Positions 12,955 to 26,472 of a stretch of DNA of 64,000 nt are shown piece after piece (within the stretch, counting starts at the first letter, position 1; each line of letters opens with the position of its first letter). The translations under genes and the position numbers were made by a program. Source of the stretch: Reticulitermes lucifugus (lineage: Eukaryota; Arthropoda; Insecta; Blattodea; Rhinotermitidae); contig JAKCWW010000993.1 of NCBI GenBank assembly GCA_026260175.1, positions 20,319-84,318 on the forward strand. The letters are read 5' to 3'. Below the pieces are notes generated by a model. That model made no database searches. It was not told where the DNA came from and saw only the letters and a program-made list of their open reading frames with translations.

Positions 12955-13510
12955 GTACACAAGACAAGCAATCTACTATAACGTTGAGGCGAGTTCGTGC
13001 AAACATTTTTGCCGTGGGAATGCAACAAATATTACGTATTCTCAGTGTGTGTCTGTAGCCTTAGTTATCCGAAATACAATGCGCATGCGCCCTATTATAT
13101 TGTTATCTGAGGCTTTTCCGGCTCTAACACATTTTTCCACATTATATCATAAAGGCATGATTTTTGGAAAAACGTTATTTAACACAAAGTGTATTTTGAT
13201 TTTCCGTACAAACTTTGTCAAAAACGTTTCTCATTCTAAGAAGAATTCAGCGAGATACTATCACAAATATTCGTAGGTCCCCATGTAAATTACTCGTTAT
13301 TCTTGTCAGAATTTAATGGAACTTTACTTTTCTCGACAGATTTTCGAAAAATATTTGAATGTGAAATTCTATAATAAACCGTCCAGTGGGAGACAAGTTG
13401 TTGAATGCGGACGGACGGACAGACTGACAGACAGACAGGCATGACGACGCTTATAGTTGGTTTTTGCAATTTTGTAAAAGCCCCTAAAAATCTTCGTCTT
13501 TTAATGTACT
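12955..13510 (-). repeat. Dispersed repeat family D, copy 2 (inverted)
   Basis: Its reverse complement aligns along its whole length with 4840-5395: a TGTCTGTCTGTCAGTCTGTC run, ACTGGACGGTTT, CGCTGAATTCTTCTTAGAAT, GCGCATGCGC and GATAACTAAGGCTACAGACA. The CTGAATTCTTCTTAGAAT block and the GCATGCGC block are almost unchanged, while flanking positions have drifted. Confidence 0.7.
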
Positions 13511-13868
13511 TCTGAATGTAATTTTAACATGTTATAAATTTTGCTGTATATTTGAGCTTCGCGATACTTGGAAGTATTAGTTACTCAGACATGTGTTATG
13601 ACTTCGTCCTGAATTCTGGTAACAAGAGAAGGACACAGTTTTATTTATTTATCTTCGGTACCTCCTTCTAGAACGTTTTATGTGTTTATTTCATTGTTGT
13701 GTATTAGGATATTTTACCTTTTATTATACCATATATTTGCAAACAGAAGATTTTTTCTCTGTATAAAGGCGTCATATTATAATAATGGTGATAGCTAATC
13801 TATCGGAATGCTTACCACTTACCACTCTGAACACTTCCATAAGGCGACTACGTTCCACGTCTTTAGAC

Positions 13869-14313
13869 CAATGTTTCACAAACATTTTTGCTCACGAACC
13901 CCTTTTGACTTCGAAAAATAACCACGGACCCTCACATCCATTCTCACTTAAATATAGAGTGTCCGGATAATATATATCCAAAGTTAAAAACGTGTTTCTG
14001 GGAACTGATTTTAAACAGCTACGAATACATACTAGTAGCATACGTAACAACACATTGCATTATTTTACCTTAATTTAAATGATTGTTGCCCGTTTCGTGG
14101 GTATAGGGTGTTTCTTAATTGGATATTGTAACTTATACGAAACACACGTCACCAATTATAGTACTTCCGCGATTATTTTTAACAAAACATTATTCATTTA
14201 ATTTAAAAAATAAGCAACCTTCAATTTAGCCATTACAGAAATGTATCCACGGATCTCCTGGGAACTGGTCGCGAATCCCTTGGAATCCGTGGACAACACT
14301 TTGGGAACCACTG
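13869..14313. mobile_element. hAT-type MITE with 8-bp target duplication
   Basis: The ends are CAATGTTTCACAAAC on the left and TTTGGGAACCACTG on the right. The right end, reverse-complemented, gives CAGTGGTTCCCAAA, the familiar hAT terminal repeat. Flanking 8-mers are CTTTAGAC (13861-13868) and CTTTAGAT (14314-14321), seven of eight matching, as expected for an 8-bp hAT duplication. Subterminal blocks CACGGACC and ATCCGTGG are also inverted. No transposase frame is inside, so it is non-autonomous. Confidence 0.75.
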
Positions 14314-14321
14314 CTTTAGAT

Positions 14322-17000
14322 TTTCTTGGGCGTTGAACATAATGCGAAAACGAAAACTTGGTTGCCACGTATTTTAGTAATGAGTAAAGTCGGTCAGTAT
14401 GATTAGGTATTTATTACAAAGTGACTTAACTGTATAACCCATCTTTCAAGTGATGAAATCCTCGGCTCTTGTACCGGAAATGATTCTGCGCAACAGACAA
14501 CGGCGTAATAACCAAATACAATAACGGCAGCTCTCTTAATGACAGCGATAAAGTGGGAGTTCAGAACTCTAAATTTCCCGGACACAACGACACTATATTG
14601 GTTTCCGATAGTAATTAGCTTCAATAATGAGGTGACGTCACAACCGAACGGTGGCTCGCGCTAGAAAGGGGTGAGATCCTGCAGGTTGCAAAACTGAACC
14701 TACTACTCTCATTTCACAGGTGAATGCTTCCATTAATTGCCCAACCTCCGTTCGTATCCGTGAAAGAAGATTCATGTTGGAGGAGACAAAATGTGGTGCT
14801 TGGAAGGGGTGAGATTGCTTCAGATGCAAGCAAAGTATAGCAAGCAGTCCAAGCAGAACTCAAAGCATCTATTCCCCTACGTAAGTTTCTAGTTATGCAT
14901 ATCAATTCATATTACAACATTACTTTGTTTTACTTTATTCTTTGAGTACTTTTTCTTAATGCATGAAGTTTGTTAGGCCACTTCAAAAATTTGCATCGTT
15001 GCCATGGTTGCTATTGCTGACAAATGCTTTTGGTTTAAGTTTCTGTATGTTTATGGTGTATTTTTCCAGTACCTTATTCATTCCTCCAATGCTTCATTAG
15101 TTGTAGCCAACAAAATGAATGCTGAGAAAGTTATGCAAATTTCCTGTCTTGCTATTTTACATGCTACAAACATATCATCCCAACAACTGTTCCACACTTT
15201 CCGAGATGTATTATCATACACAACTTGAAAACGTAAGCAGCGCTATTGTCTTTCCAACTCCCAAATTCACGTGTCTGCCATTTGTAACTATTAATTTTAG
15301 TAAATTTAAGCCTACGGCTTTGGGATATCCTCTATGAGTATAATATTTAGTAAAAAATCGTAAAAATTTGCCTCGTGGCTCGGAAGTTTCAACAAGGGAA
15401 CATCAAATATCATGGTGGCTTTAAAAACCTTATTTTTCTTTGTGTGAAGGAATGTGGGCTTCACGGTTTCACTGTCAAGAAACTCGTTGTAACAGCTGAC
15501 TTGTTATACTTGTTTCGTTGAATGCAGATCAAATACTTGCTGCAGATAAAGATGAACAGGACAAGAATGTATAGCAGGTACAGAGCCACGGTGTAAGAAG
15601 ACAATAGATGGCTGGAATTATAAATTTGCATTAGCTGTAATATATAGCCTGCTATACTAACACTAAACCAGATACCCATCATCATCCCCTTTCCCCTCCC
15701 TCTGCACAATGTTCAGTGTGTATAAAAGCCGAGGAGGACTAAACATAAAGTTAAGCATCTCCCTTTTCTCACTATCTTACCAGAAACACACTCAGCGTCT
15801 GGGATTCTAGGATAGCCGAATTAAGGTCCGCATTCTGTCTCAGCTTTTGACTTAGCTACTGTAGTAAAAGAAGCGGAAATCGATAACTCATCACGGGATA
15901 CCTAGGAGGGGAATTAACATACGCCGGTTTCTTCCATTTATCTCCTACTTCTTGCACAGGTTTGTGGAAAAATTAACTTCATAACGGTCACTCGTGCGTA
16001 GCAGAAGTTTTAGACTAACAAAGTATGTCTTGACGGAAATGAAGGGTAAAAAATCGCGTCGTATGAGTTCATTAAATATTCAGAAGACAGTAATGTACAT
16101 GGATACAGTTTCAAAGCGATTTTCAAGCTACTTTTCGAAACATAACTCTAAAGTAAACTCATTAAAATAATTTATACTATGGGAAAAAGCAGCCAAACTT
16201 CATACAAGCGATATGTATATATATATTTGTCACGTGGAATGTAATATTTAAACCATCGTAAATTATGTTTTACACACAAAATAATTTTATTTTCCTGTCC
16301 ACGCCATGCTTTTCCAAATACATTCTTCCCCTTACATTTGTAGTCTGGTAAGTTTATGTATTTCTTACCACTCAGCTGCGTGCTATATTCCCTGCGCGTT
16401 TCTTTTACAGTTCGTTTTATAAACAACAGTTTCTGGAAGGCGTAGAATTATGTGTTCTGTCTTTTAAAAATACTTCCTCCGAAACATTCCTGTAATTACT
16501 GTCACTCCTGCATACGTACCTCGTACATAAAATTCGAAGTACATTGTGGTAATTATTCTGTTTTATTCTAGAGTCAGCTCTTTCTTTTAATTTTCTAAAA
16601 ATGTAAAATATAAGATTACAAGTGATGGTCATCACATATTTTTTAAAATGTAATAATTCATCTAATATTAACGCCGCTATTTATATAATTGGCCTTCTCT
16701 ATAGTTTCTGATAATGTCGTCTGAATATTTGCAGTTACTTCTCCCAATTTACCGACCAGTGAAGTGGGTCGTACGAATCTCTTTCCCCCACTCTTCGTCA
16801 CCATCTACCATCGTGACTCAGTAGGGCAGTATCTTTACTATGTTCCGTAAGGTACCTTAGTGTGCGTGTACGAAAGTGAAACGCATAACTCGTACGTCCG
16901 TTAACTCTGAAGAACTGTTTTATATTATCATCACCGCGCATTTTCACTCTATTTTTAAAAAAACCAACTAATTGCACATTCAATGTCACTATTTATTTTA
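14322..17000. other. No recognisable gene
   Basis: AT-rich sequence with short open frames on both strands and no recognised motif. Confidence 0.55.
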
Positions 17001-17011
17001 GTTAAAACTGC

Positions 17012-17052
17012 CTCTACATATGTTTCGGTCCTTACTGGACCATCATCAGGGG
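17012..17052 (-). ncRNA. Hammerhead-ribozyme-like motif
   Basis: On the minus strand: CTGATGA (17049-17043), a perfect 5-bp hairpin GGTCC-AGTAA-GGACC, then GAAAC (17026-17022), a 4-base loop, and GTA, followed by GAGG, which can partly pair with the CCCC that precedes the motif. This is the order CUGAUGA, stem II, GAAA, short stem III, NUH and stem I of a hammerhead. Such motifs are known from Penelope-like elements. Activity is not shown. Confidence 0.5.
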
Positions 17053-17374
17053 GTCTTTCTATCAAACTACACTTTTATACATCCATAAGTTCATGTGTTA
17101 TCATTTGTAGTCAAGTCACTTTTGGGTTTTGTTATGTTATATAACCTTTAGGAAATGGATATGTTTAGATTTGTAGAGACTCAGACACTGTATAAAATCT
17201 TAAAAAGTTAAAAGTTTTTGTGTCTATATGTACGTTGTTTTATATAATATCACTATCGTACTAACTACGCACTTTATTAACTTGATGTTACGTAGAGTCG
17301 TGGTACTTGGATTTGGAGGTCACATTTGAATTGCTCTGTTTCGTACTGCGTGTTGGTGTGCTACGTGTTCATGT

Positions 17375-17670
17375 CTATTGGGCGTCTTGTGGAGTGAGCT
17401 TTGGAGTAGAGACAGGAAAAGATGAAGGAGCAGAAATGTTGGATGCATTTTCCGCAATGTTTCCCGTATGATCCATGACATCATGATTAGAACTTATGTC
17501 ATGCGTTTCACATTCATCATGTGCTAAGCTTAATGACGAAGATATATTTGAATGACTTTCCTCGTCAAAAATATAAGGAACTGGAAATGACAATTCTTTT
17601 TCGAAATTATGAGCCTCGTTTTCACTGCTGCCTGACCGCTTATTGTTTTTGGCGCATGTGGTAGGACCTT
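17375..17670 (-). pseudogene. Possible 3' part of a MADF-type protein of a PIF/Harbinger element
   Basis: An open frame of about 98 codons on the minus strand reads TTIKGPTTCAKNNKRSGSSE, then an acidic, serine-rich stretch to the stop at 17375. PIF/Harbinger elements often carry a second gene for a MADF/Myb-like DNA-binding protein, whose region after the MADF domain is typically polar and low in complexity like this. The assignment rests mainly on position next to a MADF-like exon (18370-18582) on the same strand and a Harbinger transposase on the other. Confidence 0.4.
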
Positions 17671-17699
17671 TGATTGTAGTATTTCAAAAATTTAAATTT

Positions 17700-18205
17700 G
17701 GGGGAAAGATGAAGTAGAAAGACAATGCCTCCCAGCAAGCGATTACCTGGAAGTGATGAAACCTTGCCGCAAATAATAATTGAAGATGAAGCATTTCTAT
17801 TACGAACATATTTATTGAGACCGTATTCACAAGTTAAGGCTCAAGGTAATGAAGAGAAAAATGTATTAAATTATCCATTAAGCCGAGAGCGGAATGTTGC
17901 AGAAAATGCGTTTGGGATATAGTAAAATTCAGAATTTTCGAACACAGGATGTTTATATCTCATGAACATAAAAATTCAGTCGTACTTGCTGCCTTTCCTC
18001 TGCACATCTATTGGAGAAATGATACTTGTCAACGGACGGACAGTGATTAAAACGTATCTATTTCTGATATGAGACGTTTAGAAAATTTAGAACGAATTGG
18101 CAGAAATGCACCCTTCTTTGCACTGGAAGTTAGAAATCGGTTTAGAAATTGCTTTAATTCAGATGTAGGTTCAGTACAATGGCAACTTAATAAGTTTCGA
18201 TTTGG
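17700..18205 (+). pseudogene. Decayed PIF/Harbinger transposase (DDE, HARBI1-like), C-terminal part
   Basis: The plus-strand frame from 17725 reads SDETLPQIIIEDEAFLL, then TYLLRPY, VLNYPLSRERNVAENAFGI. These are the C-terminal DDE motifs of Harbinger transposases: the DEAF aspartate and the R..VAENAFG glutamate are both retained. After a stop, shifted frames continue with SHEHKNSVVLAAFPLHIYWRND, which equals the family's VVLAAC.LHNYLR region, and then with LENLERIGRNAPFFALEVRN and VQWQLNK, the usual tail. Two frameshifts and the missing N-terminal half (first aspartate) make it a relic. The enzyme family moves DNA and has domesticated relatives (HARBI1), but domestication is not indicated here. 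Confidence 0.75.
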
Positions 18206-18369
18206 AAAAGATTTTAGCTTAAAAACATTGCAAAGATTAAATTTAGTCATTGTAGATTAAAGATTGTAATTCAAAGAATAGTAATTCAAAGTTCAAGAAT
18301 TGTAATTCACATTCAGTAAACTGTCCTAACATGAAGACATAATTAAAAGAATAACGTAGCTAACTAACC

Positions 18370-18582
18370 TGGTTGTTTCGTTATTTTTCAAATCTCCTCC
18401 CAGATATTGTTCCTGCGTTGATGGTTGCTGTAAACTGAGTGTTCGAGATGGTAAATTTCTTCATACTTTTGTACCACGGTAATCAGTGTGCCGTCATTCG
18501 TCTCGGCTGGAACAGTACTGGCAGCTCGTTTATCACCGGCTGTACTCGGGTTTTCGAATTGCGCGGACGACTCGAGTACCAT
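18370..18582 (-). pseudogene. MADF-domain exon of a PIF/Harbinger element
   Basis: The minus-strand frame starts at ATG (18582) with about 28 polar residues, then reads TLITVVQKYEEIYHLEHSVY and RRNNIWEEI, which fits the first two helices of a MADF domain (LI..V.KY..LY....Y....R..AWEEI). One TGA stop then falls where serine is usual, followed by KITKQPG and a splice donor GTTAGT at 18368. With that stop the exon is dead, but the pattern exon end plus donor is clear. It is on the strand opposite the Harbinger transposase just to its left, the usual two-gene composition of these elements. Confidence 0.6.
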
Positions 18583-18652
18583 TGTTTACATTCTCTGATT
18601 TTCGTATGACGACATACGCACGCATCGGAAAAGTTGCGCTCCCGAGAATCCT

Positions 18653-18775
18653 GATCGGATTCGCCGAGAGCCGATCCGTACGATGCGAAGCAGTGAACCC
18701 ACCTACATTAAATGTAAAAGAAACTTTTTTTCGATTCCTCCGATCCGTCCGATCCGTGCGATGCGGACTAGTGAT
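18653..18775. repeat. GC-rich block with a 26-bp direct repeat
   Basis: CCGATCCGTACGATGCG at 18671 recurs as CCGATCCGTGCGATGCG at 18749, both followed by a similar CAGTGA/TAGTGA. Extra GATCGGATTCG and GATCCGTCC units lie beside them. It sits just upstream of the MADF-like start codon and may be a subterminal repeat or promoter of that element. Confidence 0.5.
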
Positions 18776-18899
18776 GCTAGTCCTAACTAGTAACGTGAAG
18801 AATATTTTCTCTCCGTGCGCTGCGTCCATCTGTTACGTCCGACGCTATCCAGTGGACGCGTACCTTTACTAAACCTGTATATGGCGGCCGGCCCCACTG

Positions 18900-21800
18900 A
18901 ATATTTCGGAAGACACTACCGGCCCGTGCACCCCAATTTATAAACATTTTCATATCGTGGAAAAGTGGTTACCGTAGTTTTATTTACGTGCTTCTTTTGA
19001 GTCTCGAGAATTAATGGCTGTTTCTCCTCATCTACAATAAACATACATGGCCTAGACTTACAAAGGACGTCGGCCTAACCAACATGAATGTACACAACGT
19101 ACGATTTACATTGTTGATTATCTGAGCCAACAATACATATCTGTCATCAGGACGTGAATTATCAGCATTAATGATGTATGCTGAATCATATAATGCGTAT
19201 ACAGATCCTGTCAGCAGTATAGTCAACGCGTAACCCAAATCAGAATATACGCACACAGACGTCCCGTCCTGATAGAGTGTTTCTGTTGTTATATACGAAT
19301 ATAATCAAATGTTATCAGAACAGAAACAGACATGGTGATTATTTTACTTGGTTACATCCATTTGTCTGTATCTTAATTCTACAGACTGTTCAGAATCTCC
19401 AGGTAAACACGACGGGAAGAAGGAAGGCTTTGAAATAATATGCAGATTACTATTAAAATACGACACTTTAATTAATTATTTTACACAATAATACAATTCT
19501 TTAAATATTTAGGCCCCAATAATACAACTTTGTTTTGGTTTTATATTGGGTTTTGCCTCACCACTTTTCACCTTGTACACCTGTTCAAGGTAGCCCATTA
19601 TCTGTTTGGTTTTACCTCGTATACAAATGTCAGTTTCGCCTCTGTGACCTAACGGGTACGTTTTGTGTTAACGTCAGTCACCCACCAGTCACCCGATGGT
19701 CGTTAGGACTGTGATAAACACCGCTGTTATTGATTCACACACATTCTGAAGTCTGTGCATTTGTGAAGAGATTTCCGTACATTGTTCCTAAAGAAACCAT
19801 CGTCTAGACCTTCAACGACTTAGCATTGGGGAGTGATGTAACAGAGTATTCACAGCTCGTACAATCCCAGAGAAAAACCGGCGTTGAGTGCTTGCAATTG
19901 GATTAAATTTTTCGTTCCGGAAACTGGCTCTAATGACGGAGCATGTTGAGTGTTTCCTCAGTAGCGCCAGGTAAATTTTTGAACTGCCCCGTCCTTATTC
20001 TTCCCAACTCTCTGCCCATAGTAAACTCCAGTTCAACGCTATATATTCTTTGCAGCTGAAAAGGCATCGACAAATAAATCAAGAAACAGATGCAGACATT
20101 TAACTATTCAGGCGATGTAACTCGGAAAGTGAGTGCAGCATATCTCTCCGAAGGCCGCCTGTACTGTTTGGCCTTTCGTGCATTTTCTCAGCCCCTGCAG
20201 AAAAGTTCTGAGTTAATGCAGTGCGATCGCCTGGCAGCATCCCACCAATCGTTCAGTCGCACATTCTAAACAGACGGAAATACGCGCCCCATCGATTTTC
20301 GGGAAGTCTCAGAACATCTTATTCTATGATGTATCTACGTTATTGATAACTCAAAACTTAAAATGTCACTCGATCTTATGTACACAAATATGTAGGTTAT
20401 ATTCAGTCCTACATAGAGTCATTAAAACAATTTTTAACTGAACTAATACCTATAATGGGCTCGTTATACTTGAATCTTTCTTTTCAGTGCACACTAAGAA
20501 TCCCTTATCCAATTGAAGTCTAGTGGTAACTTATACACGTACCACAAGGCTTAACACTGAAAGTTCTACCTTCTGTCCACAGAGTGAATTTATATGCTTT
20601 GCATTGTTCACGTAAGAAAGGAAATTTCCCCACACTGCATTAGCTGATTGGTTTTTATAACCGAGACAGAGTGAGTTCGCTGTGCGTTACGAACTGAATT
20701 TTTAATCCTTAATCTTTCAGTTTACTTTCAGTTTAATATGTTAATGGAGCAAATTCTATCATTGCTTCTAATGAAACATTTAATCTACTACTCTAAAATG
20801 CATTGCTTTCACTAAACATGCTCTTTCAGTTACATGTTTGTTGTTTATGGTGAACAAAATGTGAAACCCCTAAAATACACTCAGCGGTGAAAACTCAGTT
20901 TTTGGAATATTAAAACGGGATACAAATATAGTAACCGCTGTGCTTTGAAGGATTACATTCAATTTATGATGGACTTATTATTCATTGCAAAAAAAAATTT
21001 AAGACTTATAATTAGCACCGTCACGTAAATCAAAATATAAGATGGAACTACATCTTGCAGTAACATGTTTTTACTTCCATTTAGTGTTCAGGTTAATAAT
21101 GCTTAGAGCTATTTCTCCACCACCAAACACACCCTCTTGGAATTGTACTTTATTAAGCAAAGGGGCAAATTTGCCTTCACTTTCACTAAGTAAGTTGACC
21201 TTGATCAATGTGATGAATCAACCTGTAATCAACTACTTACAGTATCACTTCTAAATTCTACACCTTCTTATGTCTTCAAAGTCAAGAGTCATAGAGTGAT
21301 AAGCAACATAATTTTAATAGAAGTAATTTGTTTTGTAAATTTAATAAAATACGTCTTAAAGCAAAGGTTAAAACAGAAAGAAGAAGTAAAGAAAAATAAG
21401 TGTGGCGAAGAAGAAAATGTTTCTTCTAAACAAAATATATCGTATTGTAACATTTGATAACAAGAGAGAGCGTGTAATGGGAAAACCTAGGCTTTGCCGT
21501 ACCTCAGGCTGACGTTCGCTGGCTTCGCAATGCATAGGTACGGATTCAATCTCAGGCTGTTTCACTTGGGATTTTTGGTGGACAATATGACGCTTATCTC
21601 CAAGCTCTTCAGCTATCCCCTGGAGGTTTTTTTCCTCCAGTATTTAAAATTCATTATCCTGGTCTGGCAATATAATGTACCCAACTGAAGGTGTCACGGG
21701 GGGGGGAGTCACGGATTCATTCTTATTCCAGTTCTTCTAAACTGTGGTAATGTCAAGGCATTTGATATTTCTGGCTACTACCTATGTTTCTTCCTTACCA

Positions 21801-24800
21801 TTAGTTATAGGGATTCATAATATAGAACAAAGAACCCGGCCTATAATACTTACAAAAATTCCAGTATCGTGTCCACTGATACTGGTAATGCGTAGAATTT
21901 TACGCGCGCTGTACAGATACCTCCATCTACCTTTGCTTAGATACGTATCTTATCTGACACTAAAATACGTATCGTGGGACATGACAAATGTGTATTTAAA
22001 GGTGAATAAAAGTTTGATCCTTTACATAAACGCCATGACACAGAAGCGCTTGGGAGATGGAGGAAAATATAAACCGTGTTATTGACGCAGGCACCAAATA
22101 TATTTGGAGATAAGCTTGAATGTTCCAGTCATGTTGCACCTGGTGATAGAATATTGTAAGATTTAGAGGGATTCTTTGCGGATACGATGGCGAAAAAGAG
22201 AAACCTACCGGAAGTCGAAACCCTTTATACCAGTTTTTGTTACTAAACTACACCGTTTCACAAGACAGATCGACTACAAGTCATGAATATTTTCTTTTCT
22301 TGTGAAGAAAATATTTTGCGTTGACAACATGTATTACAAAATCCTAACGTTTGAAAAAGCTACGTAATTATGTCTTATGGAAAATGTAAGGTGACGACAA
22401 ATTTCCCATTTTCTTTGCAACTTGGAAGCCTAAATGAACCATGATGTATTATACACCTGGAAAAGGAATTTTGTTTGGCGGTCAGATTCACACTCCGGCG
22501 GCTTCACCTTCTCTAAACAAATCCCTGGGTTTCATTTGACAGAATATTCGCACGTGCGTGCCCTAAAATTTGTTGACGGCGAGAAGAAAACCCCCTTCCG
22601 CGAATCCAACCTGCACTCAATAATTCTTATTAACTTGTGTTTTTTAGAAGGTTATATTTTGTGTGTGTGCTGAACAGTATTAAGTGAAAGTAAAATGTAA
22701 CATTTTATATCCGTGCATTTCATGAAGTCATGATGGATTGATATATAAATACACCCATTTTTACACTCTACACGACATGGAGGTTAGAGGTCAGCCGTTT
22801 ACCCCCGGCGAAAACAACCCATGTATTTGTTGGACAGAAATAATTTTTCCCTATAACATGCCTGAACAATATTTTATGATTTGTGCCTACCTCGTAAAAT
22901 GTATTTCGTATGTGTGATAACTTATGTGAATAATCACTGTAAAATATTAATATTGCCATCATTCACAACATTCACACAATTTATCGCATGCATTATCCTT
23001 GCTGGGATCGTGGGTGCAGTTTGAGAAGATACAAAAATACGTGTGTGCAAGGGTACAACGACTGAATATTTGGCAGTGACTTGAACAGATGGTCCCCAGT
23101 TGCAAAAATATATTTATGTCCGAAATAATGTAACTGCATAAGAAAACTCCATTATAGTAACTCATGCTTAGTACAAAAGAAAGAAGAAGAAGAGAAATAA
23201 ATAATAGGCTATTTTAAAAGTAATGAAATGGTATTTATACTAGTAAAGGACAAAACTATTGGATATTAAGGAAAAGATTGTCAGCATTGTGGGTATAATT
23301 CTGAACGAGCACGGTGAGTTACACCTCCACTAAAAATATTTAATGCAGCAAAATTAACTCGACCTCATATTCAGAAGAACAGATACTATTTCTGCAAATA
23401 AAAAGTATTCGAATATATTATATGACTCCAATTCAACAGAGGTGTAGTAATGTTATTTTAATTTCATACTATGAATTATTTCAACATTCGGAATAACAGT
23501 GGAGTAGACCATTTTAAATTAACCTGCGATAACATCCATGTTGTAATAAAAGCGTGGCGGTGAACGTTACTTTAGCAAGTACATTTGTGTGAAAATTCGG
23601 GTTTCACGAAGTTATTTTGGCATAATGCAACTAGTCACTGAATCACATATTATTTTCGAACCAACGTAAATTGTTGCAAGTAGAGAAACGCAGTTATAAT
23701 TACAGTATAGGTGATTATAAATCGATAAAAATGTTCCTGGACAAAATTTCTTTGGTTCGAAAGATTCCTTCCTGTCTGCGGATATGTCTAGTGCTTGTAA
23801 TTTCAACTTATCTGTGGGTGTTTTTGTTACAGCAGTATACCAGTAGTTTAAAAACACTGATGAGAATTTGGAATCCTGTATGATGAAAACTGATAAATTT
23901 TTGCTTCATCAGTTCAACAAGGCTCTTGTCCAAGCACATTTTCGACTGTCCATGTGTAGAAAGGACCTGAAATGTACAAATTATCGTGATAATTGTTGCC
24001 TCTTACCCACTGAAGGTAGTTTGAATAGCAGAAGTTTGAACACAACGTTTGTAATTGTGTCATAATTTCGTGTACAAATAATGTTGTGTCTAAGCAATAA
24101 GCTTTATAAAACCCAAAAATTAGTCCACTAACAGAATTAGATTTGTGTTACTAATGATGAAATTGGACATCAATGTTTTTTACATCAGATATTTCGTTAA
24201 AGGTCTAGACGGGCCAACATATTACTGAATGAAGGCAAATGATGGGCCTCCTTTCAAATAACACTCAAAATTATATCCTTGTAAGAGCCACTAGTGTGAG
24301 ATCACTTTAACATATATATCACCACAAGAAACATGGACCAAGATATTTAAAAGGATATCTGAGCACTTATGGATAGAGGACCGGGGCGAAAATTAATCAA
24401 AATAAAATCATGACATATGACTTCACCAGATTTCTCCTTGTACTAGGAAATGGATATACCCCTAGCAATCTCACCATTTGCAAACTTATACATATCATAT
24501 AACACTGTAAAAGTGATTTATAAAAACATATCTATCAACGCAGTTTATAATCTGATACTTACTTTTTGAGCCTGGTAAGTGAGTCTTGAATATCACTTGA
24601 ATCTTGAAATAGTTTTTTCCTGAAATGTGCTCTGCGTTCCACTTAGATCATTCCCTTGTTTTGTACAATATGAAACTCAAATGTAAATTAATAATCACTC
24701 TTTTCTTGAGAGCAATTAGTCGGCTTCAGAACAGCTTAGATACGAGACACGAGATTAAGTTCACGGCTGGTGTTTTGTAAAACTGTATTTCGCAGCACGT

Positions 24801-26470
24801 GTAGCAGAAACGTCAGTGTTTGCTTCGTCATATACTCATTCCATAAACACGGGGACTGCATTTTATGCTAAGACCTTCCCACCCACGTGCTAGGTTAGAG
24901 ATAAATCCACAAATGAGAAGAAAATTCAAGTAATGTGTTACCTGTGTTGTTTCCCTCTTTGGCATAAGAATCCATAATTTGCGTGATTTCAGACTTCCTC
25001 AGCGGTGTGAGATATTCGCTCTTTTGGGATGTTAAGCAGCATTTATTGCCTAAGTTTTGGAACAACCTATCCGTTCCATGGGACGTAAAGGTTGTCCTGA
25101 AACATCGGTAACTAACTGCCCATCAACGCTGCGTGTCATCCCAGAAGAGGGTGGATTTCAGCACACAATTTAAAGAACATACTAGAATTTTGAGGTAATG
25201 TTTTTTTTTATTTTCTATGGAATTTTTAAGTAACCAAGAATGTAAAGTTACTGATCTTGAGAATGTCCTTTTTAACTATGTTTATTTTATCGGGTGTAAA
25301 GCCATTGCTTTTCGGAAAGTGATCCAACTTTAGTCAACAAGTAATCCAGAAATCTATTCTTTTGTGTCTGTAGGTGCAGTTAAACTGCAAAACTTTAAAT
25401 TCAGAGCATAACTAGTTCAACCAAAATATGAAATTAATTTGGTCCAACTCCTATTCTTTAGAGATTTTCACGTTCACGACGTTTACAAACTCCTATTTTT
25501 CATTACATTTTTCAGTTACGAAGCTTCAGATTTAGTCACGCGATTCCTTACTTTTTTGTCCCGCGCACAGGATTCATACAGCGGGCTAGCGTAAGCTATG
25601 ACGTTGGTAATTGTTCATGGGCTAGATGATATACACGCGAGGTCCCTGTGTTTGAATAAGTCTGACCAAGAAAATGACATGAGCTCCTGCTACACATTGT
25701 ATTCTCACTGCTCATAGTTCTTTCTTCTGTCTTTTAAAACCAAAAAACACGTATGTATTGTCTGAGTTATAGGTAACATAAATGACGTTTCTGGAGATGT
25801 ATGCACTTCCGGATTCTCTTGTCTTCACACTGAAATATGCCGTACTTGGTAATGTTTCTATGTGTATTATACATTTCGCTAGACTAGTATAATATCATGT
25901 TTAATAAACAAGCTTACAAACAAGAAGTTTGCGGATTAGGTATCAATCGTTGGCAGTGGCTAAAATAAATCAAAAAATAAATAAAACATAAGATAATATG
26001 ACGGGTTAGCCAACTGAAGACGGAGGTACAGCCAAATTTCGAAATGTCGTTTATGTTATGTATCACTCAGAGAGCGGTTTGTGCCACATATAATTTTCTT
26101 ACTCTTAATTAGCCATTGCACAAATATTTATAGAAATACCTCGACTAATTTTTGTTGATGTGAGTCACTTTTTCTTTATGTTTTATCCTTCTTGCCTCCA
26201 TGCTTATGTTAACACAAGGCTGTGACCTGCAACAGAATCTTAAATGTTCTGATTTTCACGAAATATTTCATTACCTTCAAAAGTGAACTTGACACATATT
26301 ATGGCGTAGGTCTACAACGTAACCCCAGTTGCAGGTATTTAATATGGAATTATTAAAAAAGTCCAGTTCCACTGACTTCGATCCTCGGTCACTTAGAGTA
26401 GATATGATTTTCCATATCATATTGGAATGTCCGAAAGAAATCGTTTTTCCGTCCACTGGTAATTCCTTTT
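18900..26470. other. Long interval with no recognisable gene
   Basis: About 7.5 kb of AT-rich DNA downstream of the dpr 3' end. I found no transposase motif, tRNA-like box pair or long repeat. Open frames are short and overlap on both strands. A run of eight G occurs near 21700. Confidence 0.5.
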
Positions 26471-26472
26471 TT

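Noticed and set aside
18486-18872. 128-codon plus-strand frame with arginine- and serine-rich translation
   Set aside because: It overlaps the MADF-like exon and the GC-rich direct repeats on the opposite strand; GC-rich DNA lacks stops by chance.
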